NCBI GenBank assembly: GCA_905479095.1 | Contig: CAJQLD010000006.1 | Span: 1-64,000, forward strand | Origin: an uncultured Flavobacteriaceae bacterium | GTDB taxonomy: Bacteria; Bacteroidota; Bacteroidia; Flavobacteriales; Flavobacteriaceae | Direction: 5' to 3' | DNA length: 64,000 nucleotides | In this document: positions 17,403 to 25,868 of the stretch, piece after piece | Layout: every line of letters starts with the position of its first letter | How positions within the stretch are numbered: the first letter of the stretch is position 1 | Program-made: the position numbers and the translations under genes | Notes under the pieces: generated by a model | What the model saw: only the letters and a program-made list of their open reading frames with translations | Database searches by the model: none | What the model was told of the DNA's origin: nothing

Positions 17403-18905
17403 CTAAATAGTCTGATTATTTTTAATCAGAGTGTCCGCTATTTTTCGATCGTTGGATAATCGCGGTGTTTTGTTCTGCCCGCCTAGTTTGCCAATCGTCT
17501 TCATATAATTTTGAAAACCGTCTTTTTTTACCTGAGTGATTTTTAAAGGTTTTAAAACTTTTCCTTGAATCAGATCTAGGTAATAACTATTTTGAAGCTG
17601 TAGCGCTTGATCAATTTTAATCTCAAAATTCTCAATATCTGATGGCGGGTTTTCAAACTCAACAAACCATTCGTGATAGGGCAGCCCTTCAGAGGGCGCG
17701 ATCTGAGGTGCCACCGTAAATTCACTCACACTGATGTCCGTCGATTTCAGAGCACTTAAAAGCGATTGCTCAACTTCCTTTGCAATTACATGTTCTCCAA
17801 AAGCAGAGATAAAATGTTTAATGCGACCACTAACAATCACCTTAAATGGCGCCAAAGAGGTAAACTGAATTGTATCCCCAATATTATAAGCCCAGAGACC
17901 CGCATTTGTTGAGATAATCATCACATAATTAACACCTATTTGAACATCTATTAACGTCAAGCGTTTTGGTGCTGGATCAAAAAAGGAGTCTGCAACGATA
18001 AACTCATAAAACATTCCAGAGTCTAACTGAAGAAGCATTCCTGGGTCATTTTGTTGATCTTGAAATGCAAAAAAGCCTTCGCTGGCAGGGTAAAGCTCTA
18101 CACTGTCCACTTTTCGACCTATTAAGGTTTCAAATTTGGATCGGTAGGGTTCATAGTTAACGCCTCCGAAAATAAAAAGGCTAAGGTTTTTGAAAATATC
18201 TCCTACTTTTTGACCTTTTTCATCAATTAGTTTTTCAAAATACATTTGAACCCAAGAAGGGATGCCTGCAATTACAGACATGTCTTCACTAACGGTTTCT
18301 TGAACAATCGTATTGACTTTCGTTTCCCAGTCTTCAATACAGTTGGTTTCCCAAGAAGGAAGTCGGTTTTTTTGAAGGTATTTAGGGACATAGTGTGCTA
18401 CAATGCCTGATAACCGACCCAGTTGAATGCCGTTTTTGGTTTCAAGAACAGGACTTCCTTGTAAGAAAATCATTTTTTTTGTAACGATCTGAGTATTTCC
18501 TGTTTGATGAATGTATAATAAAATAGCACTTTTAGCCGCTTCTATATGGCCCGGCATACTTTCCTTGGTGATTGGAATGTATTTAGCGCCCGAAGTTGTT
18601 CCGGACGTTTTAGCAAAATACAGCGGTTTCCCCTTCCAAAGAATGTCTGATTCCCCCGCTACAACCTTTTCTACATAGGGTTTCAAGGCTTCATAATCAC
18701 GTACTGGTACACGCTTGACAAAATCTTCATGAGTGTTGATGTTGATGAAATCATGGTCCTTTCCAAATTGTGTTGAGCGCGCTTCTGAAGTCAAAGATTG
18801 AAACACTTTTTTTTGAGTTTCAATAGGGTTGGAGGCCCATTTATTGATTTTATTATAAGTTTTGGCCGCGTATAATTTTGCGAAGAACGCTTTAAGTGAT
18901 GGCAT
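17403..18905 (-). CDS. GH3-like acyl-acid-amido synthetase family protein
   Basis: A 500-residue member of the GH3 auxin-responsive promoter superfamily, adenylate-forming enzymes that in plants conjugate amino acids to acyl acids. The ATP-binding motif FAKTSGTTSGAKYIPIT is around residue 109; ELYPASEGFFAFQD and YNIGDTIQFTSLAPFKVIVSGRIKHFISAFGEHV are typical of bacterial GH3-like proteins. The bacterial substrate is unknown. It follows the M23 gene by 11 bases and is likely co-transcribed with it. Confidence 0.85.
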   Translation of the reverse strand: MPSLKAFFAKLYAAKTYNKINKWASNPIETQKKVFQSLTSEARSTQFGKDHDFININTHEDFVKRVPVRDYEALKPYVEKVVAGESDILWKGKPLYFAKTSGTTSGAKYIPITKESMPGHIEAAKSAILLYIHQTGNTQIVTKKMIFLQGSPVLETKNGIQLGRLSGIVAHYVPKYLQKNRLPSWETNCIEDWETKVNTIVQETVSEDMSVIAGIPSWVQMYFEKLIDEKGQKVGDIFKNLSLFIFGGVNYEPYRSKFETLIGRKVDSVELYPASEGFFAFQDQQNDPGMLLQLDSGMFYEFIVADSFFDPAPKRLTLIDVQIGVNYVMIISTNAGLWAYNIGDTIQFTSLAPFKVIVSGRIKHFISAFGEHVIAKEVEQSLLSALKSTDISVSEFTVAPQIAPSEGLPYHEWFVEFENPPSDIENFEIKIDQALQLQNSYYLDLIQGKVLKPLKITQVKKDGFQNYMKTIGKLGGQNKTPRLSNDRKIADTLIKNNQTI

Positions 18906-18916
18906 TTTGGTTGTCT

Positions 18917-19783
18917 TTAAAAATCAATAAAAGTTGAAGGGTTTAACGGGGTTCCATTATACCACAATTCGAAATGCAAATGGGGGCCTGTACTTAATTC
19001 TCCCGAGGCGCCAGAAACGGCAATAACCTCACGGGATTTCACAAAATCACCCTGTGTTTTTGTAAGTGACGAATTGTGCTTGTAAACTGAAATTAATTCA
19101 TCGCCATGATCAATAATAATGACGTATCCTGTATCTGAAGTCCAAGAAGAAAAAATCACTCGGCCATCCGCAGTGGCTTTTACAGGGGTGTTTTTAGGGA
19201 CAATTATATCAACCGCAAAATGTGTTTCATTAGGATCAAATACAGCACTCAAAGAGCCATTAACTGGCGGAAAAAAAACAAAGTTTGTAATTGACGTTGC
19301 AGTATCAAACAAGTTGTATTTATCTTCATTGTTTATTTTTTCTCTTAAAATTGAATCCGCCTGAGAAGGTTTTAAGTCCAAAATAGCGGCGTCTGATTGA
19401 GCAGCCTTATAAATAGAATCTTTATTAATCTCAACCGCACTAACTTCACCTCGCAAAACGCTTTTGACAGAATTAATATAAACATCGTTCCTATTAATTA
19501 CGTTTAACAAAGAATCAGTTTTAAAATCAAGAGTCATTGCTTGCTTTTGAAGAGACGTAGATGAATAGCCGGGTATGTACTCTCGAAGCGGCGTAAAAGC
19601 AATAATAACAGAGGTGATCGCGACTAGAAAAACGGCCACTAAAAAACTTATAACAAACACATTAAGACGAGTTAGCTTAACCGCTAATCGTTCTTCAAAA
19701 GTATCTTCATTTAAAACCACTAAGCGATACTTATGAAGAAGTTTTTTTTTGAATTTCTTTTTTTCTGAGTTTTTTCTACGCAT
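18917..19783 (-). CDS. M23 family metallopeptidase (membrane-anchored)
   Basis: A peptidoglycan DD-endopeptidase-type protein of 288 residues. A basic N-terminus (RRKNSEKKKFKKKLLHKY) precedes one transmembrane segment at about residues 37-60, so the catalytic domain is periplasmic. The LytM/M23 zinc site is intact: HFAVD supplies His and Asp, and GPHLHFELW supplies the H-x-H motif; YVIIIDHGDELISVYKH lies between them. It may cut cross-links during growth or be a regulator, but the ligands argue for an active enzyme. It is transcribed divergently from tatA. Confidence 0.9.
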   Translation of the reverse strand: MRRKNSEKKKFKKKLLHKYRLVVLNEDTFEERLAVKLTRLNVFVISFLVAVFLVAITSVIIAFTPLREYIPGYSSTSLQKQAMTLDFKTDSLLNVINRNDVYINSVKSVLRGEVSAVEINKDSIYKAAQSDAAILDLKPSQADSILREKINNEDKYNLFDTATSITNFVFFPPVNGSLSAVFDPNETHFAVDIIVPKNTPVKATADGRVIFSSWTSDTGYVIIIDHGDELISVYKHNSSLTKTQGDFVKSREVIAVSGASGELSTGPHLHFELWYNGTPLNPSTFIDF

Positions 19784-19790
19784 TTCACTA

Positions 19791-19798
19791 CAAAATTA
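19791..19798 (-). promoter_or_regulatory. -7 promoter box of the M23 peptidase gene
   Basis: TAATTTTG on the minus strand fits TAnnTTTG. It ends eight bases before the ATG (19783), again implying a leader of only a few bases. Confidence 0.5.
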
Positions 19799-19872
19799 AA
19801 TAAAAATTAAGCGATTCTTGTATTTATAATTGACTAAAGTTTGAAATACCTCTATATTTAAAGGATAATTAT

Positions 19873-19880
19873 TAACTTTG
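19873..19880 (+). promoter_or_regulatory. -7 promoter box of tatA
   Basis: TAACTTTG matches TAnnTTTG and lies 20 bases before the tatA ATG. Confidence 0.5.
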
Positions 19881-19900
19881 TAGTCTAAATTTATAGCAAT

Positions 19901-20086
19901 ATGAACACGAATATGTTACCTCTAGTTATCGGAGCACCGCAAATTATTTTGATTGTGGTTGTGGTTCTTTTGTTGTTTGGCGGCAAAAAAATTCCTGAAC
20001 TGATGAAAGGTTTAGGAGGTGGAATCAAAGAATTCAAAAAGGCCAGTCAAGAAGAAACAAAAGACGCTGAAGAAAAAAAAGACTAA
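19901..20086 (+). CDS. tatA: Sec-independent protein translocase TatA/TatE
   Basis: A 61-residue pore component of the twin-arginine translocase. A single N-terminal transmembrane helix ([19 protein letters not shown]) is followed by the FGGKKIPE hinge, an amphipathic helix ([15 protein letters not shown]) and a short charged tail, as in TatA. No tatC is in the window, so the partner is encoded elsewhere. It is a single-gene unit with its own promoter and terminator. Confidence 0.95.
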   Translation: MNTNMLPLVIGAPQIILIVVVVLLLFGGKKIPELMKGLGGGIKEFKKASQEETKDAEEKKD

Positions 20087-20114
20087 ATAAATCCCGGCTT
20101 AGCTGGGATTTATT
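20086..20114. terminator. Bidirectional terminator between tatA and the DUF4837 gene
   Basis: Perfect 10-base inverted repeat AATAAATCCC / GGGATTTATT around a 9-base loop. A GTTTTATT run follows on the plus strand, and a T-rich run follows on the minus strand. It serves two convergent genes, and the DUF4837 stop lies inside the hairpin. Confidence 0.75.
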
Positions 20115-21087
20115 GTTTTATTCCGATCGATTGTATAATCGCTTCTAACTCAAAGACGTAATCGCGCTTTTGAACTGAAGGGGCAAACACAAACCCTTCA
20201 GCAACTAAATAGCGATTATTTAGGGTGTCTTGTATCCAGTAATTAATGAAGGGTCCAGACATAAAAGCATCTTTTACTTGCCAAATACTTTTTGTTTCAA
20301 AACTGTTTAGGTTTGCAACTTTAGCCTTCCCAAAGAAAGCTGTATATGCGTTTTCAGTTGTCATATAACTTCCCTCTACGGGTCCTTCAATATATTGTTT
20401 ACCAATCGAATCGCGTACTTTAATTACACGTTTTGCAAGCTCATCTTCTGTTAGACTTTTATCATAAGGAAGTGTATACAGCAATAAATTAACAGTGCCT
20501 GTTTTGATATCTCTTCGAATCCAGAAAAAGTCATTTTCTTGCTTAGCAATTCGATAAACAGAAGGAAACTGAATGTTTATCCCTAGTTGATTTGTGATCG
20601 ATTCGGAATTAAATAATGCTTTTTTGGAGCGCCGCTGCTTTTCCTGAATTTCTTGTACTTTAAAGGCTTTTTTTATTTTCGCCTGATTCGTATTAAGCTG
20701 GTCAACAATCTCTTCATTTGTCATTCCATTAACAACGACCATTTTTTGAGGTGAAGCATACGGGTTTGTATAAAATTTTGTAGAAGAGGCAACACCTTTC
20801 GTTATTTTTAAAACAAGTCGGGTGTTTTTCACAAAGCCCGAAAAAACAGAGGATGGTATTTGACGTAATGAAAATTGCGGCTCATCTTGAGGCAATCCAT
20901 ATAAAGGAGCTCCAACAGTCGACCTTATGGCTTCACCTACAGATGAATCCCATAAGCTATTATCAATCACTACCGATAAGTCGTTGATGTTTCCAGACGA
21001 TTGTGGTTTGTAAACTTTTTTTGAGCTTGTATCCTCACAAGCCGTAAACACTAAAAATAAACATAACGCTTTTGTACAAAGTCTCAT
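20110..21087 (-). CDS. DUF4837 family lipoprotein
   Basis: A 325-residue protein with a lipoprotein signal (MRLCTKALCLFLVFTAC, acylated Cys about residue 17). The rest matches the Bacteroidota DUF4837 family: SSGNINDLSVVIDNSLWDSSVGE near the N-terminus, later RRDIKTGTVNLLLYTLPYD and GPFINYWIQDTLNNRYLVAEGFVFAP. Function is unknown; an envelope location is predicted. It lies 11 bases after the MltD-like gene and is probably co-transcribed with it. Confidence 0.88.
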   Translation of the reverse strand: MRLCTKALCLFLVFTACEDTSSKKVYKPQSSGNINDLSVVIDNSLWDSSVGEAIRSTVGAPLYGLPQDEPQFSLRQIPSSVFSGFVKNTRLVLKITKGVASSTKFYTNPYASPQKMVVVNGMTNEEIVDQLNTNQAKIKKAFKVQEIQEKQRRSKKALFNSESITNQLGINIQFPSVYRIAKQENDFFWIRRDIKTGTVNLLLYTLPYDKSLTEDELAKRVIKVRDSIGKQYIEGPVEGSYMTTENAYTAFFGKAKVANLNSFETKSIWQVKDAFMSGPFINYWIQDTLNNRYLVAEGFVFAPSVQKRDYVFELEAIIQSIGIKQ

Positions 21088-21098
21088 CGATTCGTTTT

Positions 21099-22574
21099 TT
21101 AATTAGAAATAATCAACGTCATTCCGGGTTTTAAATAACTGTCCCAAATATCGTTCCATTCTTTAAGGTTTTGAATAGAAACTCCAGATAATTTATTTGA
21201 AATACTCCAGAGTGAATCCCCTGCTTTCACCAAATATGTTGATTTATTGGGTTTGCTTTTGGATACTGACTTGGTAGTTTTTGAAAAACGATGCGCAGTA
21301 GGGTTGCGCGAATAAATCGTCAATCGTTGCCCTATTTTTAAATCATTTGATCGGAGTCCATTCCATTTTTTAATTTGACTAACTCTGACTTTAAAATTCC
21401 GTGCAATTTTCCCTAAAAAATCTCCAGATTTAACTTTATACCGTATTTTAGAATCAATCTCAAAAAATTGAGGTAACGGTTTCTCTCTCGCTTCATATTC
21501 AGCTTTGGAAAAAGCATAAATGTCTTGTTCATTTTGAACGAAATCTCCAATTTTAGTGAGCGGAAGTCTAAGCGTGTATGTTTTATCTTTTAATACAGGA
21601 ATAATATCCAGTTTGTAAGATGGATTTAAAAATTGAAGTCTTTCTATTTTAGTGTCTGTCAGCTCAGCAACATGGTCTAAAGAAATCATCTGCTTTACAT
21701 GAATCGTATCCGTTGAAATAATTGGAAATTGATTTTTATCAACTTTAAATCCGTGGGCGTCGGCATATTCAAAAAGATACATCGTCGCTAAAAACGCAGG
21801 GAGATACCCTGCTGTTTCACTTGGTAAAAAAGAACGAATATTCCAGTAATTTTGATAGCCCCCCGAGCGACGAATCGCTTTGGTAACGTTTCCAGGGCCC
21901 GAATTATAGGCTGCTAAGGCAAGATCCCAATCTCCAAAAATTTTGTATAATGATTCTAAATATTTGGCTGCAGCGTTAGTTGCTCTTAGGGGATCGCAGC
22001 GTTCATCCACGTAGCTGCTTACTTCAAGTCCATACTGCTTGCCTGTCGCGAACATAAACTGCCAGAGTCCAGTAGCGCCAACGCGCGATTTGGCACACGG
22101 TTTTAATGCCGATTCGACCACCGCTAAATATTTAATTTCTAAAGGAAGATTGTATTTGTCTAAAACCGCTTCAAACATTGGGAAATAATAATGACTCCGA
22201 CTTATAAGCGTTTCGGTCGAGCGTTTTCGGTTCTTTAAATAGCTCTTTATAACGCTTTCTAGTGAGGGATTATACTCAATATTAAAGGGTGTTTTAGCAT
22301 CTAAAATTGCCAATCGTTTTTTGAGGGTATCGGTTGGTAATTCTGGATAATAAATTGCTTCGTATGACTGGTTAGATACCGCTTTGCTAAGGGTGTCGTA
22401 CAAGGAGTTTTTATACAACTCGTTTAGCCACTTTTTTTCAATTTTCTGAACGTTTAGATTGACTGGAATAGAGTCTAATTTTGGTGCGTTTACAACGGCC
22501 GAACTATCGATGCTTTGACTCTGTAACTGACCAATTGTCAAGACTGCTAAAAACAAGAAACCTTTCATCATCAT
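21099..22574 (-). CDS. MltD-like lytic murein transglycosylase with LysM domains
   Basis: A 491-residue secreted enzyme cutting peptidoglycan glycan strands. An N-terminal signal peptide (MMMKGFLFLAVLTIGQLQSQS) is followed by the SLT domain at about residues 130-260: KYLAVVESALKPCAKSRVGATGLWQFM contains the catalytic Glu, with AALAAYNSGPGNVTKAI-like residues later. Two LysM repeats are clear at the C-terminus (YKVKSGDFLGKIARNFKV and YLVKAGDSLWSISNKL). The order fits MltD. It begins 57 bases after the pgk stop. Confidence 0.92.
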   Translation of the reverse strand: MMMKGFLFLAVLTIGQLQSQSIDSSAVVNAPKLDSIPVNLNVQKIEKKWLNELYKNSLYDTLSKAVSNQSYEAIYYPELPTDTLKKRLAILDAKTPFNIEYNPSLESVIKSYLKNRKRSTETLISRSHYYFPMFEAVLDKYNLPLEIKYLAVVESALKPCAKSRVGATGLWQFMFATGKQYGLEVSSYVDERCDPLRATNAAAKYLESLYKIFGDWDLALAAYNSGPGNVTKAIRRSGGYQNYWNIRSFLPSETAGYLPAFLATMYLFEYADAHGFKVDKNQFPIISTDTIHVKQMISLDHVAELTDTKIERLQFLNPSYKLDIIPVLKDKTYTLRLPLTKIGDFVQNEQDIYAFSKAEYEAREKPLPQFFEIDSKIRYKVKSGDFLGKIARNFKVRVSQIKKWNGLRSNDLKIGQRLTIYSRNPTAHRFSKTTKSVSKSKPNKSTYLVKAGDSLWSISNKLSGVSIQNLKEWNDIWDSYLKPGMTLIISN

Positions 22575-22631
22575 TCTATAATATAACTGTTATTATGAAG
22601 CCCTATCCTATTAGTACTAAAAAAGTTCTTC

Positions 22632-23819
22632 TTATTCAGAGATTGCAGCAATCCCTGGTAGGGTTTTACCTTCTAAACTTTCTAACATTGCTCCGCCACC
22701 AGTACTCACATAACTCACTTTTTTCTCGAATCCAAATTGCTTTACCGCTGCTACCGAATCCCCTCCACCAACAAGTGAAAAAGCTCCTTTTTTAGTCGCT
22801 TCTGCTATTGAGTTTCCTAAGGCAATCGTACCGCTAGAAAAGGTGTCCATTTCAAAAACCCCTAAAGGACCGTTCCATAAGATAGTTTTACATTGCTGAA
22901 CGACGTCATGAAATATTGCTTTTGATTTTGGTCCGCAATCTAAGCCTTGCCAGTTCTCAGGAATTTCCCTGACATCGACAACCTGTGTGTTTGCGTTATT
23001 ACTAAAATCATCTGCCGCCAAAACATCAACTGGAATGTGGATTTGAACGTTTTTAGCTTTGGCTCTTTCTAGAATTTGAAGGGCAAGTTCCATTTTGTCG
23101 TCTTCACAAATTGAATCACCAACATGGCCGCCAAGAGCTTTCACAAACGTAAAAGTCATCCCACCGCCAATAATCAAATGATCTACTTTATCTAAAATAT
23201 TATCAATAATCGTTATCTTAGAAGAGACTTTAGCACCCCCTAAAATTGCCAAAACTGGCTTTTCGCCTGTTTTCATTACCTTATCGATACTTTCAATTTC
23301 TTGAGCCAATAGACTTCCAAAACATTTGTTTTCTGGGAAAAACTGAGCAATAATCGTTGTTGAGGCGTGGGCTCTATGAGCGGTCCCAAAAGCATCATTG
23401 ATATAAAAATCTCCTAGTTTAGACAGGGCTTCTGCAAAACCTATATCCCCTTTAGTTTCTTCTGAGTGGTATCTTAAATTTTCTAATAAAAGAACCTGAC
23501 CCGGTTGAAGACTTGCGGAAGCAGCTTGCGCTTCTTCACCAATACAATCACTGGAAAATAAAACTTCAACCCCTAAAATTGTTTCAAGTGTACTTACAAT
23601 ATGACGTAATGAAAATGCGGGCTCTTGCGCTTTTGGACGGCCCAAATGAGACATTAAAATACAACTTCCACCATCTTCTAAAACTTTCAAAATAGTTGGT
23701 TTTGCGGAGACCATTCGTGTGGAATCAGAGACTTCAAACAAATCGTTTAAAGGCACATTAAAATCAACTCGTATTAATGCTTTTGTGTTTTTAAAGTTTA
23801 CGTTCTGTATTGTTTTCAT
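22632..23819 (-). CDS. pgk: Phosphoglycerate kinase
   Basis: Glycolytic enzyme, 395 residues, producing ATP from 1,3-bisphosphoglycerate. N-terminal domain motifs are LIRVDFNVPLN, ILMSHLGRP, LLENLRYHSEE and NDAFGTAHRAHAST; the C-terminal nucleotide domain shows ILGGAKVSSKI, WNGPLGVFE and the terminal GGGDSVAAVKQFG and STGGGAMLESLEGKTLPGI. It has its own promoter box and may read through into the MltD and DUF4837 genes. Confidence 0.98.
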   Translation of the reverse strand: MKTIQNVNFKNTKALIRVDFNVPLNDLFEVSDSTRMVSAKPTILKVLEDGGSCILMSHLGRPKAQEPAFSLRHIVSTLETILGVEVLFSSDCIGEEAQAASASLQPGQVLLLENLRYHSEETKGDIGFAEALSKLGDFYINDAFGTAHRAHASTTIIAQFFPENKCFGSLLAQEIESIDKVMKTGEKPVLAILGGAKVSSKITIIDNILDKVDHLIIGGGMTFTFVKALGGHVGDSICEDDKMELALQILERAKAKNVQIHIPVDVLAADDFSNNANTQVVDVREIPENWQGLDCGPKSKAIFHDVVQQCKTILWNGPLGVFEMDTFSSGTIALGNSIAEATKKGAFSLVGGGDSVAAVKQFGFEKKVSYVSTGGGAMLESLEGKTLPGIAAISE

Positions 23820-23854
23820 TTCTTTGAAAAAATTTTGTTTAATTTATAAGATTT

Positions 23855-23862
23855 CAAAGGTA
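23855..23862 (-). promoter_or_regulatory. -7 promoter box of pgk
   Basis: TACCTTTG on the minus strand fits TAnnTTTG, 35 bases before the pgk ATG. Confidence 0.5.
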
Positions 23863-23994
23863 AGTATTTCTTTTAGCCTATGAAATATCAGCATAAGAAA
23901 GTTATGTGGAAACTCAAAAAATGAGAAAAACATAATTTATTGTTTAGAAACGTTTAGCATGTGTAGATAGTAAACAAGATTCAATTAAATCTTC

Positions 23995-24002
23995 TATCTT
24001 TG
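23995..24002 (+). promoter_or_regulatory. -7 promoter box of holB
   Basis: TATCTTTG matches TAnnTTTG and ends four bases before the holB ATG. Transcription should start at or next to the A of the ATG, so the mRNA is predicted to be leaderless. Confidence 0.55.
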
Positions 24003-24006
24003 TTTT

Positions 24007-25134
24007 ATGACTTTTGATGCTATTATAGGGCAGTCTTTTTTAAAAACCCACTTGAAACAAGGGGTGAGTTCTGGGCGAATTCCACATGCTCAGCTTTACG
24101 TTGGAAAACTAGGTGTGGGCGCACTGCCGATGGCGATTGCTTATGCCGATTATTTGATGACACAACAAGAAAGTGGCGTGGGAAAAATGAGCCCATTGAC
24201 ACATCCAAACATCCACTTTGCGTATCCTGTCACAACAAGTGATAAGGTTAAGTCCAAGCCTGTTTCTTCTAACTACCTTCCCGAATGGCGTTCATTTATT
24301 GAGTCAAACCCATATGGGTCTATCAACGATTGGTATGAGATGATTGGGGTTGGCAATAAACAAGGTAATATTGGAGTCGATGAAGCAACCGATATTGTCT
24401 CTAAAATGTCCTTAAAGGCATTTAACGGAGGCTACAAGGTCATGATTATTTGGATGGCCGAAAAAATGAATTCGATGTGTGCTAATAAACTTTTAAAGCT
24501 CATTGAAGAACCCGCAGATAAAACGGTATTTATCCTAGTGACAGAAGACGAAGAGCAGTTGATTAGCACCATTCGATCACGATGCCAAACGATTCATTTA
24601 AACCCACTTTCTGAGGACGCTATAAAAGAAGTCCTTGTAAATAAACATAGTACCGAAGCTAGCTTGGCGCAAAATATTGCTCACCAGTCAGAAGGGAGTT
24701 ATAGCAGAGCGATTGATTTACTAAGTCAAGAGCCTGAAGATCTTCAGTTTGAAACTTGGTTCATTGCATGGGTTCGAACTGCGTTTCAAGCTAAAAGCAA
24801 CAAACAATCCATTAATAGCTTAATGGCTTGGAGTGATGAGATCTCTAAAACCGGTCGAGAAATTCAAAAACAATTCTTGGACTATAGTTTACGGTTTTTC
24901 AGACAGGCGATGCTGTTTAATTATGACGCTAAATCTTTGGTTTTCATGAAGTTAAATGATAAAACATTTAAATTTGAGAACTTTGCGCCTTTCATTGATG
25001 CCTCAAATATTGTAGAAATTTCTAAAGAAATTGAACTCGCGAATTACCACATTGAGCGCAATGCAAATGCGAAGATTGTGTTAACTGATTTATCTATAAA
25101 ACTAACTCGTCTTTTACACCTTAAAAAAGCCTAA
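24007..25134 (+). CDS. holB: DNA polymerase III subunit delta' (clamp loader)
   Basis: A 375-residue clamp-loader ATPase-fold subunit. It starts MTFDAIIGQSFLKTHLKQGV and contains GRIPHAQLYVG, MSLKAFNGGYKVMIIWMAEKMN, NKLLKLIEEPADKTVFILVTED and the sensor-type STIRSRCQTIHL. The P-loop is degenerate (GKLGVGALPM, no Lys), normal for a non-hydrolysing delta' subunit. The Cys-rich zinc module usual between the P-loop and HPNIHF is shortened and has no cysteines. The 3' end overlaps that of the OmpH-like gene by four bases. The closest alternative would be a divergent DnaX, but length and motifs fit delta'. Confidence 0.9.
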   Translation: MTFDAIIGQSFLKTHLKQGVSSGRIPHAQLYVGKLGVGALPMAIAYADYLMTQQESGVGKMSPLTHPNIHFAYPVTTSDKVKSKPVSSNYLPEWRSFIESNPYGSINDWYEMIGVGNKQGNIGVDEATDIVSKMSLKAFNGGYKVMIIWMAEKMNSMCANKLLKLIEEPADKTVFILVTEDEEQLISTIRSRCQTIHLNPLSEDAIKEVLVNKHSTEASLAQNIAHQSEGSYSRAIDLLSQEPEDLQFETWFIAWVRTAFQAKSNKQSINSLMAWSDEISKTGREIQKQFLDYSLRFFRQAMLFNYDAKSLVFMKLNDKTFKFENFAPFIDASNIVEISKEIELANYHIERNANAKIVLTDLSIKLTRLLHLKKA

Positions 25135-25643
25135 TTTTTAGTGTAGCTTTTATTTAGGTCTTCTAATATTTGTTGAGTTAAATCAGAAGTATCTTCTCCA
25201 TATAATACACTTCCAGCTTCATTGCTTCCTAAGATGTAGTTATATCCGTTAGACTCTCCATAAGTTCTAACAAAGTCCTTTACTTTTGAAATAATAGAAT
25301 CGTTAAGGGTTTGGCTTTCTTGAGCAATTTGTTGTTGTTCAAATTGAACCCGTTGTGACAATAATTGTTCTTTTTGCTGAAGTTCTTGTGATAGTTTCTG
25401 AATTGCAGGTTGAGACAATTTACGTGCTTTTAATTCCGCTTCTTTAATTTCTAACTCAAATGCAGACCTCAAACTGTCCGTTCGAATTTTGAATGCTTCT
25501 ATCTTGATTTGAAGTTTCGCTTCAATATCGACACGTTCTTGGTAATCATTAATAAGGACGACATTATCTACAAAGCCAATTTTTTGTTGTTGACAAGCTG
25601 TGAAAGTAAGAATTGTTAAAAATGTAAGTGCTAATTTTTTCAT
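25131..25643 (-). CDS. OmpH/Skp-family periplasmic chaperone-like lipoprotein
   Basis: A 170-residue protein with a lipobox signal (KLALTFLTILTFTAC). The mature region starts QQKIGFVDNVVLINDYQERVD, which is the Skp/OmpH opening strand. A long coiled-coil rich in Gln, Glu and Leu follows (residues about 45-120), then GESNGYNYILGSNEAGSVLYG, the C-terminal OmpH motif. It probably escorts unfolded outer-membrane proteins. A weaker promoter-like TACTTTTA (minus strand 25668-25675) lies upstream. Confidence 0.85.
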   Translation of the reverse strand: MKKLALTFLTILTFTACQQQKIGFVDNVVLINDYQERVDIEAKLQIKIEAFKIRTDSLRSAFELEIKEAELKARKLSQPAIQKLSQELQQKEQLLSQRVQFEQQQIAQESQTLNDSIISKVKDFVRTYGESNGYNYILGSNEAGSVLYGEDTSDLTQQILEDLNKSYTKN

Positions 25644-25868
25644 AAGAATGTAATTTGTTTAATGCTGTAAAAGTAGAAAAGTTATTTCAATATTCTAAAA
25701 ATATAGTACCGGTTTTTAGTTATAGTAAAAAACTATCACATATATTTTGTTCGATTGTAAAAAACTATCACAAATAGCGGCCATAAAACGCCCTTGTAAG
25801 TGTTTACGAAAAATGCTAGTCAATTATAAGGAGTAAACGCTAAAACAGCCTCAGGACGCCTTAAAATA
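25644..25868. other. Intergenic region with a 16-base direct repeat
   Basis: This 225-base gap separates two minus-strand genes. It contains two identical copies of GTAAAAAACTATCACA (see repeat entry) and otherwise only AT-rich sequence. No ORF or RNA gene was recognised. Confidence 0.6.
25725..25772. repeat. Tandem-spaced 16-base direct repeat
   Basis: GTAAAAAACTATCACA occurs at 25725-25740 and again, without a mismatch, at 25757-25772, a 32-base period (about three helical turns). The first copy is preceded by TATA, giving a small TAGT-AAAAA-ACTA hairpin. It could be a regulator site or a decayed repeat array. Confidence 0.7.
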
